Positions 50,715 through 61,179 are shown, counted from the stretch's first letter. The stretch: DNA of 64,000 bases from CAYZXL01 sp964482435 (GCA_964482435.1 CAYZXL010000019.1:7249-71248), one strand, 5' to 3'. Translations and numbers: made by a program. The notes: generated by a model not told the origin, from the letters alone.

Positions 50715-52595
50715 GTGGAGACGAAGCGCTTCATCTGCCCTCTCGTTGCCGTCATTTTTGTCTGGCTGCCTGCCCCCGGGTTGGCCGGGCGGCCGACCCT
50801 TTATGTATATGATGCAACTCGTTACTTGAGTGCTGACATGGGAAATCCAGAGCAGGTCAAGAGGGTGTGGGATGAGTGCCATTTCCTGTTCTCGCTTCAG
50901 GGAATTGTGAACAGGAATCGCCCACGGCTCTTTGTTCGGTATGTCAACCTTAGCGTGCGCGGGAAAACAATCAACCTCGACGATTACTGGCTCGAAAAGC
51001 TGAGGCAGCCGGGGGAGATGCTCGCGGACTATCGGCTTGAGCCTGTTGAAACCATCGAGGGTGTTGTACGGGTCTTCCGATTGCTCTTCCGCGGGGTCGT
51101 CTGTTACGACCCGAACGTCCCTGCGACATCGAACGTCGCTTCGACCATTGCGGGCGTCGAGGATTTGCCCTGCCTGCGCTACGACCCAAGCCCTGACTCG
51201 CTGTATGACCGCCTGGTGAACCGCAGACCGAAATTGCGGGTAGTGATGTGGCTGTGCCAGCGCGATGGGGCAAGCTTATTCGCGGGCCGCGACGTTATTC
51301 CGGGGACCAACATTCCTTCGACGGGGAGCGCAAAATGCGATGCTTACATCTGGGCAAAACAGCAATACCTCGACAAGGGCAAGTGCAATCCCACGAAGCT
51401 CGGTTACTACATAGACTCGTTCTGGCTTCAGAATCCGGCTGCCGGCGGCTCCATCACGAACAACACATTAAGCAACCACGACTACTTCATCAGCCAGCGA
51501 GCTTTTTTCTTCGACCTTTCGCCCTGGGATGACGAATCTCCGATTGATAGCCCTGAACAACCTCTCGGCGCCGACCAGAAAACCCTACAGGCCATTTTGC
51601 TCTCCGCCTGGAAAGCGACGGACGGCAAGAAGATGATTCACATCGGCGGCTTTGTCCCATGGGCGTCGAAATATACCAGGCATGCCGGGGGAAAGCACGA
51701 CGACGTCGCGACGGAGTGGCGCTTCGTGCAGATTGCTTCTGCGTACAACGCCTACCTGGACGCGGACGCCCTTGACAAGAGCGCCCTTGTCAATGCCTCC
51801 GTTTACCAGCACATGAAGCTCGACGACAGGTATCCGCAGAAGAAGCCCACGCTGGACGAGCTCAGGGCAAAGGGCTTGATTAGCCAAAATGGCAGAGTCG
51901 CGGCGAAGCGGTACGTTTGCTTTTACGTTGGCGACTACGATTCTGCCGCGTGGCTTTACCAGATGGTTCCGACCGTCTGGGATGATCCTGCGCGAGGTAC
52001 GATTCCCCTGGGCTGGGCGTTCAACCCGAACCTCGCCGACCGGATGCCTCCGGCGATGGTCTATACGAGAAGGACCGCAAGTCCGAATGATTTCTTCGTC
52101 GCTGGCGATTCCGGTGCCGGGTACATAAACCCGGGGATGCTTCAGTCGCCGCGCGAGTTCTCCAAGCTCCCAGACGCAATTGACATCTGGCACAAACATT
52201 GCCTCCGCCACTATCTCCAGTGGGACATTACGGTCACAGGCTTTATCATTGACGGGTACGCGCCCGCTCTTTCCGCGGAGAGCCTCCTCGCCTACTCGAG
52301 GTTCTCGCCGGACGGCATCATCGCCCAGAAAGTCCCCGACGGTAGCATCTATGAAAACATGCCAATCAAGCGAATGGACCTCGACGTTCTGCCAGACGAC
52401 CCGAAACAAGCAGCGCAGACTATTTTGTCATTTGTCAAAGGCGAACCGCCGCAGTTCCTCTATTTCCGGTCCATCCTCCAAACACCCACCTGGCACAAAG
52501 CCGTCATTGCCGAGCTCTCATCGCTCCGCGACGACTTCTGCCTCCTCGATCCTCACTCCTTCTTCCTCCTCCTGCGCCTTCACCAGCGTCCTTGA
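50715..52595 (+). CDS. GxGYxYP-family secreted protein (putative glycoside hydrolase)
   Basis: A 626-residue exported protein. A signal peptide (ICPLVAVIFVWLPAPGLAG) starts from a GTG codon. The name-giving motif is seen as GDSGAGYINPG (about residues 464-474), with the final tyrosine replaced by asparagine. Other family features are LFSLQGIVNRNRPRLFVRYV near the N-terminus and FYVGDYDSAAWLYQMVP in the barrel. The GxGYxYP family is predicted to be a carbohydrate-active TIM-barrel-like enzyme of unknown substrate. It follows the GNAT gene by 80 bases. Confidence 0.85.
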   Translation: METKRFICPLVAVIFVWLPAPGLAGRPTLYVYDATRYLSADMGNPEQVKRVWDECHFLFSLQGIVNRNRPRLFVRYVNLSVRGKTINLDDYWLEKLRQPGEMLADYRLEPVETIEGVVRVFRLLFRGVVCYDPNVPATSNVASTIAGVEDLPCLRYDPSPDSLYDRLVNRRPKLRVVMWLCQRDGASLFAGRDVIPGTNIPSTGSAKCDAYIWAKQQYLDKGKCNPTKLGYYIDSFWLQNPAAGGSITNNTLSNHDYFISQRAFFFDLSPWDDESPIDSPEQPLGADQKTLQAILLSAWKATDGKKMIHIGGFVPWASKYTRHAGGKHDDVATEWRFVQIASAYNAYLDADALDKSALVNASVYQHMKLDDRYPQKKPTLDELRAKGLISQNGRVAAKRYVCFYVGDYDSAAWLYQMVPTVWDDPARGTIPLGWAFNPNLADRMPPAMVYTRRTASPNDFFVAGDSGAGYINPGMLQSPREFSKLPDAIDIWHKHCLRHYLQWDITVTGFIIDGYAPALSAESLLAYSRFSPDGIIAQKVPDGSIYENMPIKRMDLDVLPDDPKQAAQTILSFVKGEPPQFLYFRSILQTPTWHKAVIAELSSLRDDFCLLDPHSFFLLLRLHQRP

Positions 52596-52995
52596 ACCCA
52601 CTGCCATCATGAGACCCGTGCGGGGGGGGCCGATAATTCACGAGAGATCTCATTTCTCCAACCACCCAACCGCGGTTGCTGACCTGGGCAAACCGTCAGA
52701 GCCATTTCCCAATGAGACCCGACGACGGCTCCGAGTAAAACCCCGTCTGCGGCACGCGTGAAACCTGGTCGCGGGAACCCGGTGGAGCGGCCACGATACG
52801 ACCCCCGCGCGCAGGTTCTATCTGGTCCGGACGAAGTGACAGCGCCTCCGGACGCCGACACCTCTCACAAAAAGAGCCGCGAGAGAGACCAAACGGTAAT
52901 GCTTTGGTCACTTCGCGGCCCTTGTCTCAAGGCACCTCGCCCGCGACTGTCCGTCCTCGACGCCCCCCGATGACCGACCGTTGTCGGTGGCCGGG
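52596..52995. other. Convergent intergenic region
   Basis: A 400-base gap between the GxGYxYP and Gfo/Idh/MocA genes. No gene, clear terminator or named repeat was recognised. Confidence 0.4.
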
Positions 52996-54165
52996 CTAAA
53001 ATATGGACGGCTCGGTAGTGGAGCCGAGTTCCTCCCACTTGACGAGTCGCGGCTCGAATTTGCTTGTGTCGCGGTTGTAGAACGCCCTGCGGCCGAGGAG
53101 CGACATAAGGTTCGCAATTCGGCCGGTCTCCTGGTTGCTGCGGACGAGCTTCTTATCGTTCTTCCGAACAGCCTCGATGAACCCGACGAGCTCCTCATCC
53201 GTTCCCTTGTCCCAATCGGTTCCGCTTGGCTCGCCAACCTTCTGCTCGTTCCCATCGCGGTCGTAGAGCATTGCAGCCGGCAGGTCCACTCCGGCTTTTT
53301 CTCCGAAGACCCACAGCTTCTCCGCCTGGAAGTACGGCGGCAGGTAGAAGAGATGCGTGTAGGAATAGACGACGCCACCCGGGAACATGTACGAGACGGC
53401 GGACTTGTCCTCGGAAGTCGGCATGGGCGGGTTATCGTGCGGCGCCGTGATGGCGCCCATGGCGACGCAACATTCCGGGCGCTGTCCCTTCATGACCCAC
53501 GCCATGACGTCCATGTGGTGGGAGGCCTGCTCGACAAGCTCACCGCCGGACATGTTCACGTCGAGAACCCAGCCGCCAACCTGCCACGGCCAATGCCATT
53601 GCCCCTGCATGAAGCTTACTTTGCCGATGGCGCCGGCGTGGATTTTCTCCATGGCGGTGATGAAACCGGGGTTGTATCTTCTCTGGAAGCCGACCTGGTA
53701 GATGCCTTTCGCTTTGCGGGCGGCACTCACGATGGCGTCCACTTTCTCGACGGTGCAATCCATCGGCTTTTCGCTGAAACAGTGGAAGCCCGCCTCCAGA
53801 ACCGGGATGACGCACTTGGCGTGATTGCCCACTTCAGTTGCCACGACGATGGCGTCGAGCTTTTCCTTATCGAACATCTGACGAAAATCGAGATAGCCCT
53901 TCGGCTTGAACTTCTCGGCGACTCGCTCCGCCTGGCGGACGCGATACTCGATGAGGTCGCAGACTGCTCCGATGCGAACACCCGGGATGTTTATGATTTT
54001 GCGGAGGAGGTGCGTGCCTCTCCCGCCGACGCCTATGAAGCCCAGCACAACCTCATCCGCCGACGATTCCGCCCCGGCCCGAACCGAAGCGCCGAGAACA
54101 AGAGCCGAGGCGCCTATGGCAGTTTTCTGGAGGAATTCCCTCCGAGTCAAATCATTGCGAATCAT
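52996..54165 (-). CDS. Tat-exported Gfo/Idh/MocA-family oxidoreductase
   Basis: A 389-residue NAD(P)-dependent oxidoreductase. The twin-arginine signal (LTRREFLQKTAIGASALVLG) is followed by a Rossmann domain (VVLGFIGVGGRGTHLLRKI), the EKP active-site motif in HCFSEKPMD, and the C-terminal beta-sheet domain (GWVLDVNMSGGELVEQASHH, with the catalytic histidines). Exported members keep their cofactor bound and often oxidise or rearrange glycosides. The ATG at 54165 follows a perfect AAGGAGGTGA. It would supply keto-sugars to the DUF1080 and TIM-barrel proteins encoded elsewhere in the window, although distance makes this link inferential. Confidence 0.9.
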   Translation of the reverse strand: MIRNDLTRREFLQKTAIGASALVLGASVRAGAESSADEVVLGFIGVGGRGTHLLRKIINIPGVRIGAVCDLIEYRVRQAERVAEKFKPKGYLDFRQMFDKEKLDAIVVATEVGNHAKCVIPVLEAGFHCFSEKPMDCTVEKVDAIVSAARKAKGIYQVGFQRRYNPGFITAMEKIHAGAIGKVSFMQGQWHWPWQVGGWVLDVNMSGGELVEQASHHMDVMAWVMKGQRPECCVAMGAITAPHDNPPMPTSEDKSAVSYMFPGGVVYSYTHLFYLPPYFQAEKLWVFGEKAGVDLPAAMLYDRDGNEQKVGEPSGTDWDKGTDEELVGFIEAVRKNDKKLVRSNQETGRIANLMSLLGRRAFYNRDTSKFEPRLVKWEELGSTTEPSIF

Positions 54166-54399
54166 GTTCACCTCCTTGGCTGGGGAAGCCGGACTGGCAA
54201 AACTCTCCGACGGGGTACCGTTGAGAACAGGACCGCCCCGTCGAGACAATTGCGGGTCCACCCCGCCTGCTTCGTTTGGTTTCACAGCGGTTAGACTCTT
54301 ATTCCGAGCAATAATCCGCCGTTCCTGAGGCGATGTCAAGGAGGTTTGGAGAGAACGGTGCGGGAATAGGACGCCCTGGGCCTTCTGGTTTTTCCTTCG

Positions 54400-55635
54400 T
54401 CACATGTTGAGGGGGAACTCGACGGGCTTTCCGCTGCGCTTTGCTTGGCGCGCTATTTCGTAAGCGGCGGCGTACTGGTCTGCCACCACTTCCCAGGAGA
54501 CGACCCTCTCGAGGTAATTTCGGAGGTTGTCGCTGAGGGTCTCGCGGAGTTCCTCATCACAGGCCAGCCGAACCACTTTTTCGCGGAGCATCTGTTTTGT
54601 GGTGAAGAGGAGACCTCCCTCGCTTTCGACCGTCTGGGAGGTCAAGCCCTCGACGGGAGCGGTCGTGATGAAAGGTTTTCGCAGCGCGATTGTTCGCGCG
54701 AGCGTGCCGGACTGCGTCTCGTCCACCGACGGCAGCACCACAAAATCGCACACAGCCATGACCTTGTAATAGAGGTCCCCTCTCGGAATGAATTCGTAAA
54801 AGTAAGCCAGACGTTTCCGCTGGAGGATATCCAGGTCCCGGCAATACTGCTCGTAGCAGCTCTTGTGCGCCGGGTCGCGCATGGCGCCTCCGGCGAGAAG
54901 ATACCATTTCCGCCCGGTTCGCTGCTCGATTTCCACAGCCGTCTCCTCCCAGATGGAAGTCAACATGTCCCACCGCTTGTTCGGCTGAATCCAGCCCACC
55001 AGCCCGACAATGCCGTGAGGGCAGCCATCAGCATCCCGGAAGCCAATCTCCTTCTTGATCTCCGGTATTTCCTCCGGAGGCCAACCCTTATCGGGGCGCG
55101 CGCCGTGAGGAATGACCACGAGGTTGCGAGGTGTCTTCCAGCCGCGCTCCGAGAAATTCCAGTCGAGCCGCCAGGGATGGTAGTGGCATTTTACGATGAC
55201 CACGTCCGCACGGTCGCAAAGCGCGCGAATGAACCCGAGTTCATCATCGCGCGGCCGCCCATGAACGGTGTGAGGCTCGACCACTGTCGGCCATTCGCGA
55301 ATCATCTCCAGAAGCCGCAGGAAGCCAGCGTTGTGGTCGCTGCGATTGTTTTCGTCAACGTGGTTGTAAAGCCCGTATTCGTGCTGAATATGAACCGCAG
55401 CCGGCCTGAGCTCCTTGACCTTCTCCGCCACAGCGACGTACCAATCTTTTCGGGAAAGGTCTATGAGAGGATGAACGTTTTCCCCCTCGCCATCCGTGTG
55501 AGAGATGATGTGAATGGGATTGTTCGGAAGACGCCGCCGGATAAACTCCACCGCTTCCTCCGCAAATGTGCCGATGCCGCACAGACGCGGCGGCCAACTC
55601 GTTATCATTACGATCGGTCGAGCAGTCTTTCTCAT
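54400..55635 (-). CDS. Family 4 glycosyltransferase
   Basis: A 411-residue GT-B glycosyltransferase. The N-terminal half starts MITSWPPRLCGIGTFAEEAV, a loop common in GT4 enzymes, and has HIQHEYGLYNH. The C-terminal half holds the donor-binding features IPHGARPDKG, VGLVGWIQPNKRWDMLTSIW, and a glutamate-containing segment SVDETQSGTLARTIALRKP. It probably adds a hexose or mannose to an envelope glycan. There is no membrane segment. It is separated from the Gfo/Idh/MocA gene by 235 bases on the same strand. Confidence 0.9.
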   Translation of the reverse strand: MRKTARPIVMITSWPPRLCGIGTFAEEAVEFIRRRLPNNPIHIISHTDGEGENVHPLIDLSRKDWYVAVAEKVKELRPAAVHIQHEYGLYNHVDENNRSDHNAGFLRLLEMIREWPTVVEPHTVHGRPRDDELGFIRALCDRADVVIVKCHYHPWRLDWNFSERGWKTPRNLVVIPHGARPDKGWPPEEIPEIKKEIGFRDADGCPHGIVGLVGWIQPNKRWDMLTSIWEETAVEIEQRTGRKWYLLAGGAMRDPAHKSCYEQYCRDLDILQRKRLAYFYEFIPRGDLYYKVMAVCDFVVLPSVDETQSGTLARTIALRKPFITTAPVEGLTSQTVESEGGLLFTTKQMLREKVVRLACDEELRETLSDNLRNYLERVVSWEVVADQYAAAYEIARQAKRSGKPVEFPLNM

Positions 55636-56285
55636 AGAATTGTCTTCACGAAAATCGGTATGAACGGTGGATAGAATAATCCCTCTGCGCCCTCAGCCGC
55701 CCGAAGATGCCACGTTCCGAGCGGTAAACTCCCCCACGTGAGCATAGGCGGGGATAGCTGATGCAAAAACTGCACCAACCCTCTGCTATCGGCGCAATCA
55801 ATTCTGCGTCAGCCTGATACGCCGAAGAGCCTCCCGGACGACGAATGAGGAGCTAAGTTTCCCAAAATCAACGCAAGATGGCAAGAAGAAACATCAGAAA
55901 AATGCATCCCCTCACTTACGGGCGGCAGACGCGGCAGAAAAGAAGCCATGATTTCGACAGGATAGCAGGATGGACTGGATAGTCCTGAAAATCCTGTTAA
56001 TCTTGTCCGAAATCCCTCTGTGGTCTCTGTGTTCTCTGCGGTGAGTCCCCCGAGGACTGAGGCCACACGATCAAATACAGATTAGCCTTGAACCGCCGCA
56101 ACAATGGTGGTAAGGTGGAGCGCGCATTCGGGAAAATGCACAGGCCGCGGGTATGCAGCGTCGGAAAGCGACGAACTCAGTCGTAGTTATTCCCGGGCTG
56201 CCCTGACAGGCAGTCCCGGTGGTAATAGATGATATAGTTAAATTTGGCAGTACGTCGAGGAGCGAAAACAAGCAGGAGGGGTAAA
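55636..56285. other. Intergenic region with dispersed repeats
   Basis: A divergent gap of 650 bases before the giant surface-protein gene. It contains the repeat pair at 55958-56044. No coding frame is convincing. Confidence 0.5.
55958..56044. repeat. Two dispersed intergenic repeat phrases
   Basis: GGATAGTCCTGAAAATCCTG followed by TTAATCTTGTCC (about 55977-56008) and CTCTGTGGTCTCTGTGTTCT then CTGCGGTGA (56016-56044). Both are phrases that recur between genes in many unrelated environmental bacteria. A short preceding run, CAGGATAGCAGGATGGACTG (55958-55977), is made of GGAT repeats. Confidence 0.65.
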
Positions 56286-59200
56286 ATGAGACAAATGAGA
56301 ATGAACTGCGTTCTGGGCGCCGCATTTGTAAGTCTCGGATTGATTGTGGCTGTCGCACGCGCGGACATCAGTGGAGGTCTGGTCGGGCACTGGAAGTTTG
56401 ACGAGGAACAGGGCACAATCGCTCAAGATAGCTCCGGCAACAACTACGACGCCACACTTTTTGGTGACCCGACGTGGGCGGAGGGCAAGGTACGCGGCGG
56501 GCTGGACCTGGACGGCACCAACGACTACGTGGGATTGCCCATCGGGTCGCTCCTCGCCTCCCTCACCAACTCCACTTTCGCCGGATGGGTGAACTTCTCG
56601 AATGCTGGCGGTGCCTGGCAGCGAATTTTCGACTTCGGCAGCGGCGAGACAATCAACATGTTCCTGACACCGCGCAGAGGTACGGCCGACTCAATGCGTT
56701 TCGCCATTACCATAGGGGGGTCCGGTGCTGAGCAGATGGCGACCGCGCCCGCGGTCCTGGCCAGCGGGTGGCACCATGTGGCTGTGACCATTGATGCCGA
56801 CAACGATACCATCCGCCTGTACCTCGACGGTGTCGTCGTCGCTGAGAACACGGCTGCGACGCTGACTCCGAGCGACCTCGGCGAAACCACCCAGAACTGG
56901 CTCGGTAGGTCCCAGTATGTCGCTGATGGGTACCTTGACGGTGCTCTGGACGATTTCCGCATTTACAGCCGCGCCTTGAGCGGCGCGGACATCGTGGAGT
57001 TACTGAATTGGACCGGCGGGGCCAACGCGGGGAAAGACTTCAGGGCCTATGGCGGTGACAAAGTCACACTGAGAGGCAGCGGTCCTTCCGACGCGACGAG
57101 CGTCACATGGGCACAGAGCGCGGGGACACCCACGGTCACTCTTGAGACCACTGCCGATCGGTATGTGGTCCAGTTCGATGCTCCGACGCTCGAGATAGGG
57201 ACCCTTTTGACATTCCGGCTGACGGTTGTCTCGCCGAGCGAGGGAACAACAAGTGACGACGTTAAGGTCATTGTGACCGCGGTCAACCCGCCGAAGGTGG
57301 CTCCAGGTGACTTGCGTGTGTATCCAGTTGACCGGGGGGCGCAGTTTGGGTTCAGGGTGGCATGGACTTCTGTGCTTGACGCTGAGAAATATCAAGGAGC
57401 ACTGAAGATGGGGACTCAGTACATCTGGCTTTACAACACTACGGACACGTACATGGACTTTCTCGGCATGGGTGAGGGTCTGGAGCAGACTGTGGCTATT
57501 CGCGGCGAGAACAAGTTCAGCATCCCGGGCAGCACCGATCCTTCCAAGCACGGCTTGCAGTCTGTGGACGTAACCTTCAAGGCCATGCGAAACTTAGCTC
57601 TTCCGGCTTCGTTGCAGGGAGCGTATCCGCCGTCCGCTTATGTCTTTAAAGTCCAGCCCTCGGCTGAGGCGGGCTTAAACAACCTCAACCCCAACGAGAA
57701 TGTCAGCAGCGCGGCGGTAGCGGGGAAGCTGGAGGACTACTGGGGGTACACGTGGGACCAAGCGCGCTACTTTGACAGAATCGTCTATTACACAGGGGAA
57801 TTCGGAACCACAGGCGGCTGGTTCACGAGCCTGAAGGTGCAGTACACCACGGACGGAACGAACTGGATTGACATCGTCGGCGCCCAAATCACTCCCCCCT
57901 ACGATTTCACCGATAGCGTAGTCGGAAGGGCCAAAAACACCAGGTATGATTTGACCTTCCCGGCGGTTCGTGGAACGGGAGTGCGGATTTACGGGACCCC
58001 GGGCGGTATGGACCAATTCACGACCGTTGGGGAACTGGAGGTCTATGGCGATCAGACTCGTCCTTCGGTACTCCTCCTCGTTCAGGGAGTTGATGCGAGC
58101 TATCCGGAAGGAGGGACAGCTACCCTCGACGGAAGCTATACTTTCTCGACGAGGGGACCGATAACCAGTTGGCAGTGGGAGAAGATGAGCGGCCCGGATG
58201 TAACCATCAACAACTCGACGAGCGCCAAGGCGACGTTCACTGCTCCGGTTGTTACCTCGGACACCGTCATGGTGTTCAAGCTGACTGCCGGTGACGGGAC
58301 GGAGACCTTGAGCGACTCGGACGTTCAGATTACGATAAAGAACCTTGCGACGGCGGCAGTTGCCGGACGCGACCAGCGAGTTCTGGAAGGGACGCAGGTA
58401 ACTCTCAACGGTTCCGGCTCGATGAGCACGACGGGAACGTTGACGTACCTTTGGACACAGACTGGCGGGACCTCTGTGGGAGTTACCGGAAGCACCAGCA
58501 AGACGCCGAGCTTTACGGCACCGATTCTGTGGGGTTTCATGGAGGAGTTGAAGTTCAAGCTGGACGTGGACGACGGCTCTGGCGGGACGAGCACCGACGA
58601 GGTGCTTGTAACCGTTTACAACTTCGCTGGCCTCGTTTCACCGCTTGGTCCCGGATACATCAAGGACCTCCTCCACATGGGAGAGACTGCCGCTGACAGA
58701 GTCACGGCTCCCCTGACGGTTACCACCGATCATCTCAAGACCTTCGGTGGCGAGGCTGTAGTGAATCCCCGTCCGGACCAGGTGTACGATTTCACCGGGA
58801 CGAACGTTACGGTGACGACCAATCCGGCTGTATGGACGCCGCTTCACGACGCCGCTGGATGGTTCGGCGATGAAGGCGTGGACAACTTCGTCCAGATTTA
58901 CCACATCTACATTATCTCGCCCACGGACCGGGATGTTCAATGGCATTTCCGGCACGACGATGAGATCCGCGCGTTTAACAACGGGGTAATGGCCTTTGGC
59001 AGGGACGGCTGGGACCCCGGTTCGGAAATCGTTCGGTTTGGTCCAGCAGCTCAAAGGAGAGGATTGGACAAAGGAATCAACTCCGTCACGTTCAAGTTCC
59101 ACGACGGAACCGGAGCGAACTACGTCGCCGTGGGTGTCACAGATGTTGCTGGCAATCCCTTCACCGACCTTCAGTACTCCCTCGGTCTGCCTGTGGGCAT

Positions 59201-61157
59201 AGCGGACGCCTATGCGGCGAGGATACTGCCAGACTCGTATGAGCCGAACGGGACGGTTGATGTGAACCTGTCGTTCAGAGTCAACCCTGCCAACACCCCC
59301 GGCAGTGTGACCATCCGAGAGGTTATTCCTCCCGGCATCCCGGAGGGGAACATCACTGCTCCCGGTGCTATTATCAGTGGTGGCGGGATTACCTGGACGC
59401 TGAGCGGGTCCGATGTGAAAACCCGCACGATCACCTATTCCTTTACCGTTCCTGCGGAGATGACTCAGGGTATTGACTTTGCGGGAACAGTTTCCTTCGG
59501 CACCACGAGCGCGGACATCATCGGTGAGGATGTCGTGTATGCGGTTCCCAGTGAGCCTCTGTACCTGATAGTAGAGATGCTGATGGCCGCTCACCTGAGC
59601 TGGGCACCTCCGGCGACGGAGGGTACTGCCACCTACAACGTCTTCCGGAACGTCAACGGCGGCACGTGGGAGCAGATAGGCTCTACTACCACAACGTCGT
59701 TCGTTGACTCCACTGTTACCGACGGGAACAACTACAGCTACGCGGTCTCTGCCATTGGCGTGAACGGGATAGAAGGGCCGCAGAGCTCACCTACTGCGCA
59801 GGCACAGCTTCCTGCTCCTGGCACGTTCCAGATCAGGGAGGCGGAGGACTTCAACTACGACGGTGGGAAGTTCCCGTGGACGAGTGCGGTGACGGTTCCT
59901 GCCCTTGAGGCTCCCTCTGCTACGGAGATAGGGACTCCTCAGCAGTACGACTACTACCATCCCGACACCGGAGGGCCGGGCACGCGGACGTATCGGCCTC
60001 TCGACAATAGGACGGATGGCACCGGCGTGGCGATCAACATTTCTCCGCAAGTGGACGATCCGAGCATATTGCACACCAAGATCGGCTGGACAACCGTTGG
60101 AAGCTGGTATCGGTTTGGGTTCGACGTTGCGCAGGCTGGCTGGATAAAGCTTACGTTTTGTGTTGCATGCCCCGACGGGGGGACAATTGCTGCATACTGG
60201 GATGAGACCCTTGTCGGCACTGCCAGCTACAGGAGCGGCAACTGGGATAGCTATACCTGGGCTGCCATTGAGCAGTTTGAAGAGACCGACACTGGCGTGC
60301 ACTACTTGAGGGTTGCGGTGCTTTCGGGTCAGTTGGACTTCGACAAGATAGCGATAGGGTTCAACTGGGCTGCTCCGAAGAGGGAGACTATCTGGTCGGA
60401 CAACTTCGACGCCTACAGCAGCGATGCTGATGTCAAGGCAGGCGGTTGGACCATCGAGAACGGTTCGAGCTATCCGGACGCGGCATGGCGGCTGTGGGAC
60501 ACGGATGGAACGATGGGGCAACTGGGCAACCAGGACCCGAACCTGCCTGGTATGTACGACAAGTACATGGTTACCGACAGCGACCTTGCTCCGGACGCTA
60601 CGCTCGATGAGAGGCTTATCAGCAAGGACGTTGACTGCACCAACCACATGAAAGTTCGGCTGAACTTCAGCAAGAACTACAACGCGTACCCGGACGATCC
60701 GGACCATCTCCAGGTGGCGGAGGTTGACATCCAGGTATTCGACAACGGAGTCTGGGGCAACTGGGTCAACCTCGGTCACTGGGACAGGCTCAGCGGCAGC
60801 AGCAGCACTCCGGAGCAGGTGGACATTTCGTCCCTTGCCGACAAGAAGAAGATACGGCTGCGCTGGCACTTCTCCCAGGCGAAGTGGGACTACTGGTTTG
60901 CCATTGACCAGGTAAGGGTATCCGGAGAGGCTTTGCCTACGGAGGCAAAGATCACCAAGCTTACTCCGGCTGCCGGGAAGCTGACTCTCAACTGGACGGT
61001 CTTCGGGACCAAGCAATACACCGTCCAGCAGACTGACAACCTCGTCGGAGGGACATGGGCGCCCGCTCCGGGCACGTGGCCAACCAGCGAGCAGACCTGG
61101 ACGAGCGGAGACCTATCCGGCACCAAGAAACTCTTCTATCGGGTTATGGGGCAGTAA
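56286..61157 (+). CDS. Giant secreted LamG/PKD-like surface protein
   Basis: A 1,623-residue exported protein with a signal peptide (FVSLGLIVAVARA). In order it has: a LamG lectin-like domain (about 30-240, GLVGHWKFDEEQGTIAQDSS); a PKD/K319-like domain; a discoidin-like domain (about 430-600, WFTSLKVQYTTDGTNWIDIV); two K319-like domains (VDASYPEGGTATLDGSYTF and GRDQRVLEGTQVTLNGSGSM); a PA14-like region (WHFRHDDEIRAFNNGVMAFG); an Fn3-like domain; a CBM6-like region (REAEDFNYDGGKFPW); a choice-of-anchor J domain; and the C-terminal module ending LFYRVMGQ. It has no catalytic motif. It is likely a cell-surface or matrix adhesin that binds carbohydrate. GGAGGGG precedes the ATG at 56286. Confidence 0.85.
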   Translation: MRQMRMNCVLGAAFVSLGLIVAVARADISGGLVGHWKFDEEQGTIAQDSSGNNYDATLFGDPTWAEGKVRGGLDLDGTNDYVGLPIGSLLASLTNSTFAGWVNFSNAGGAWQRIFDFGSGETINMFLTPRRGTADSMRFAITIGGSGAEQMATAPAVLASGWHHVAVTIDADNDTIRLYLDGVVVAENTAATLTPSDLGETTQNWLGRSQYVADGYLDGALDDFRIYSRALSGADIVELLNWTGGANAGKDFRAYGGDKVTLRGSGPSDATSVTWAQSAGTPTVTLETTADRYVVQFDAPTLEIGTLLTFRLTVVSPSEGTTSDDVKVIVTAVNPPKVAPGDLRVYPVDRGAQFGFRVAWTSVLDAEKYQGALKMGTQYIWLYNTTDTYMDFLGMGEGLEQTVAIRGENKFSIPGSTDPSKHGLQSVDVTFKAMRNLALPASLQGAYPPSAYVFKVQPSAEAGLNNLNPNENVSSAAVAGKLEDYWGYTWDQARYFDRIVYYTGEFGTTGGWFTSLKVQYTTDGTNWIDIVGAQITPPYDFTDSVVGRAKNTRYDLTFPAVRGTGVRIYGTPGGMDQFTTVGELEVYGDQTRPSVLLLVQGVDASYPEGGTATLDGSYTFSTRGPITSWQWEKMSGPDVTINNSTSAKATFTAPVVTSDTVMVFKLTAGDGTETLSDSDVQITIKNLATAAVAGRDQRVLEGTQVTLNGSGSMSTTGTLTYLWTQTGGTSVGVTGSTSKTPSFTAPILWGFMEELKFKLDVDDGSGGTSTDEVLVTVYNFAGLVSPLGPGYIKDLLHMGETAADRVTAPLTVTTDHLKTFGGEAVVNPRPDQVYDFTGTNVTVTTNPAVWTPLHDAAGWFGDEGVDNFVQIYHIYIISPTDRDVQWHFRHDDEIRAFNNGVMAFGRDGWDPGSEIVRFGPAAQRRGLDKGINSVTFKFHDGTGANYVAVGVTDVAGNPFTDLQYSLGLPVGIADAYAARILPDSYEPNGTVDVNLSFRVNPANTPGSVTIREVIPPGIPEGNITAPGAIISGGGITWTLSGSDVKTRTITYSFTVPAEMTQGIDFAGTVSFGTTSADIIGEDVVYAVPSEPLYLIVEMLMAAHLSWAPPATEGTATYNVFRNVNGGTWEQIGSTTTTSFVDSTVTDGNNYSYAVSAIGVNGIEGPQSSPTAQAQLPAPGTFQIREAEDFNYDGGKFPWTSAVTVPALEAPSATEIGTPQQYDYYHPDTGGPGTRTYRPLDNRTDGTGVAINISPQVDDPSILHTKIGWTTVGSWYRFGFDVAQAGWIKLTFCVACPDGGTIAAYWDETLVGTASYRSGNWDSYTWAAIEQFEETDTGVHYLRVAVLSGQLDFDKIAIGFNWAAPKRETIWSDNFDAYSSDADVKAGGWTIENGSSYPDAAWRLWDTDGTMGQLGNQDPNLPGMYDKYMVTDSDLAPDATLDERLISKDVDCTNHMKVRLNFSKNYNAYPDDPDHLQVAEVDIQVFDNGVWGNWVNLGHWDRLSGSSSTPEQVDISSLADKKKIRLRWHFSQAKWDYWFAIDQVRVSGEALPTEAKITKLTPAAGKLTLNWTVFGTKQYTVQQTDNLVGGTWAPAPGTWPTSEQTWTSGDLSGTKKLFYRVMGQ

Positions 61158-61179
61158 CCCTGACCCTATAGCTGAGAAC

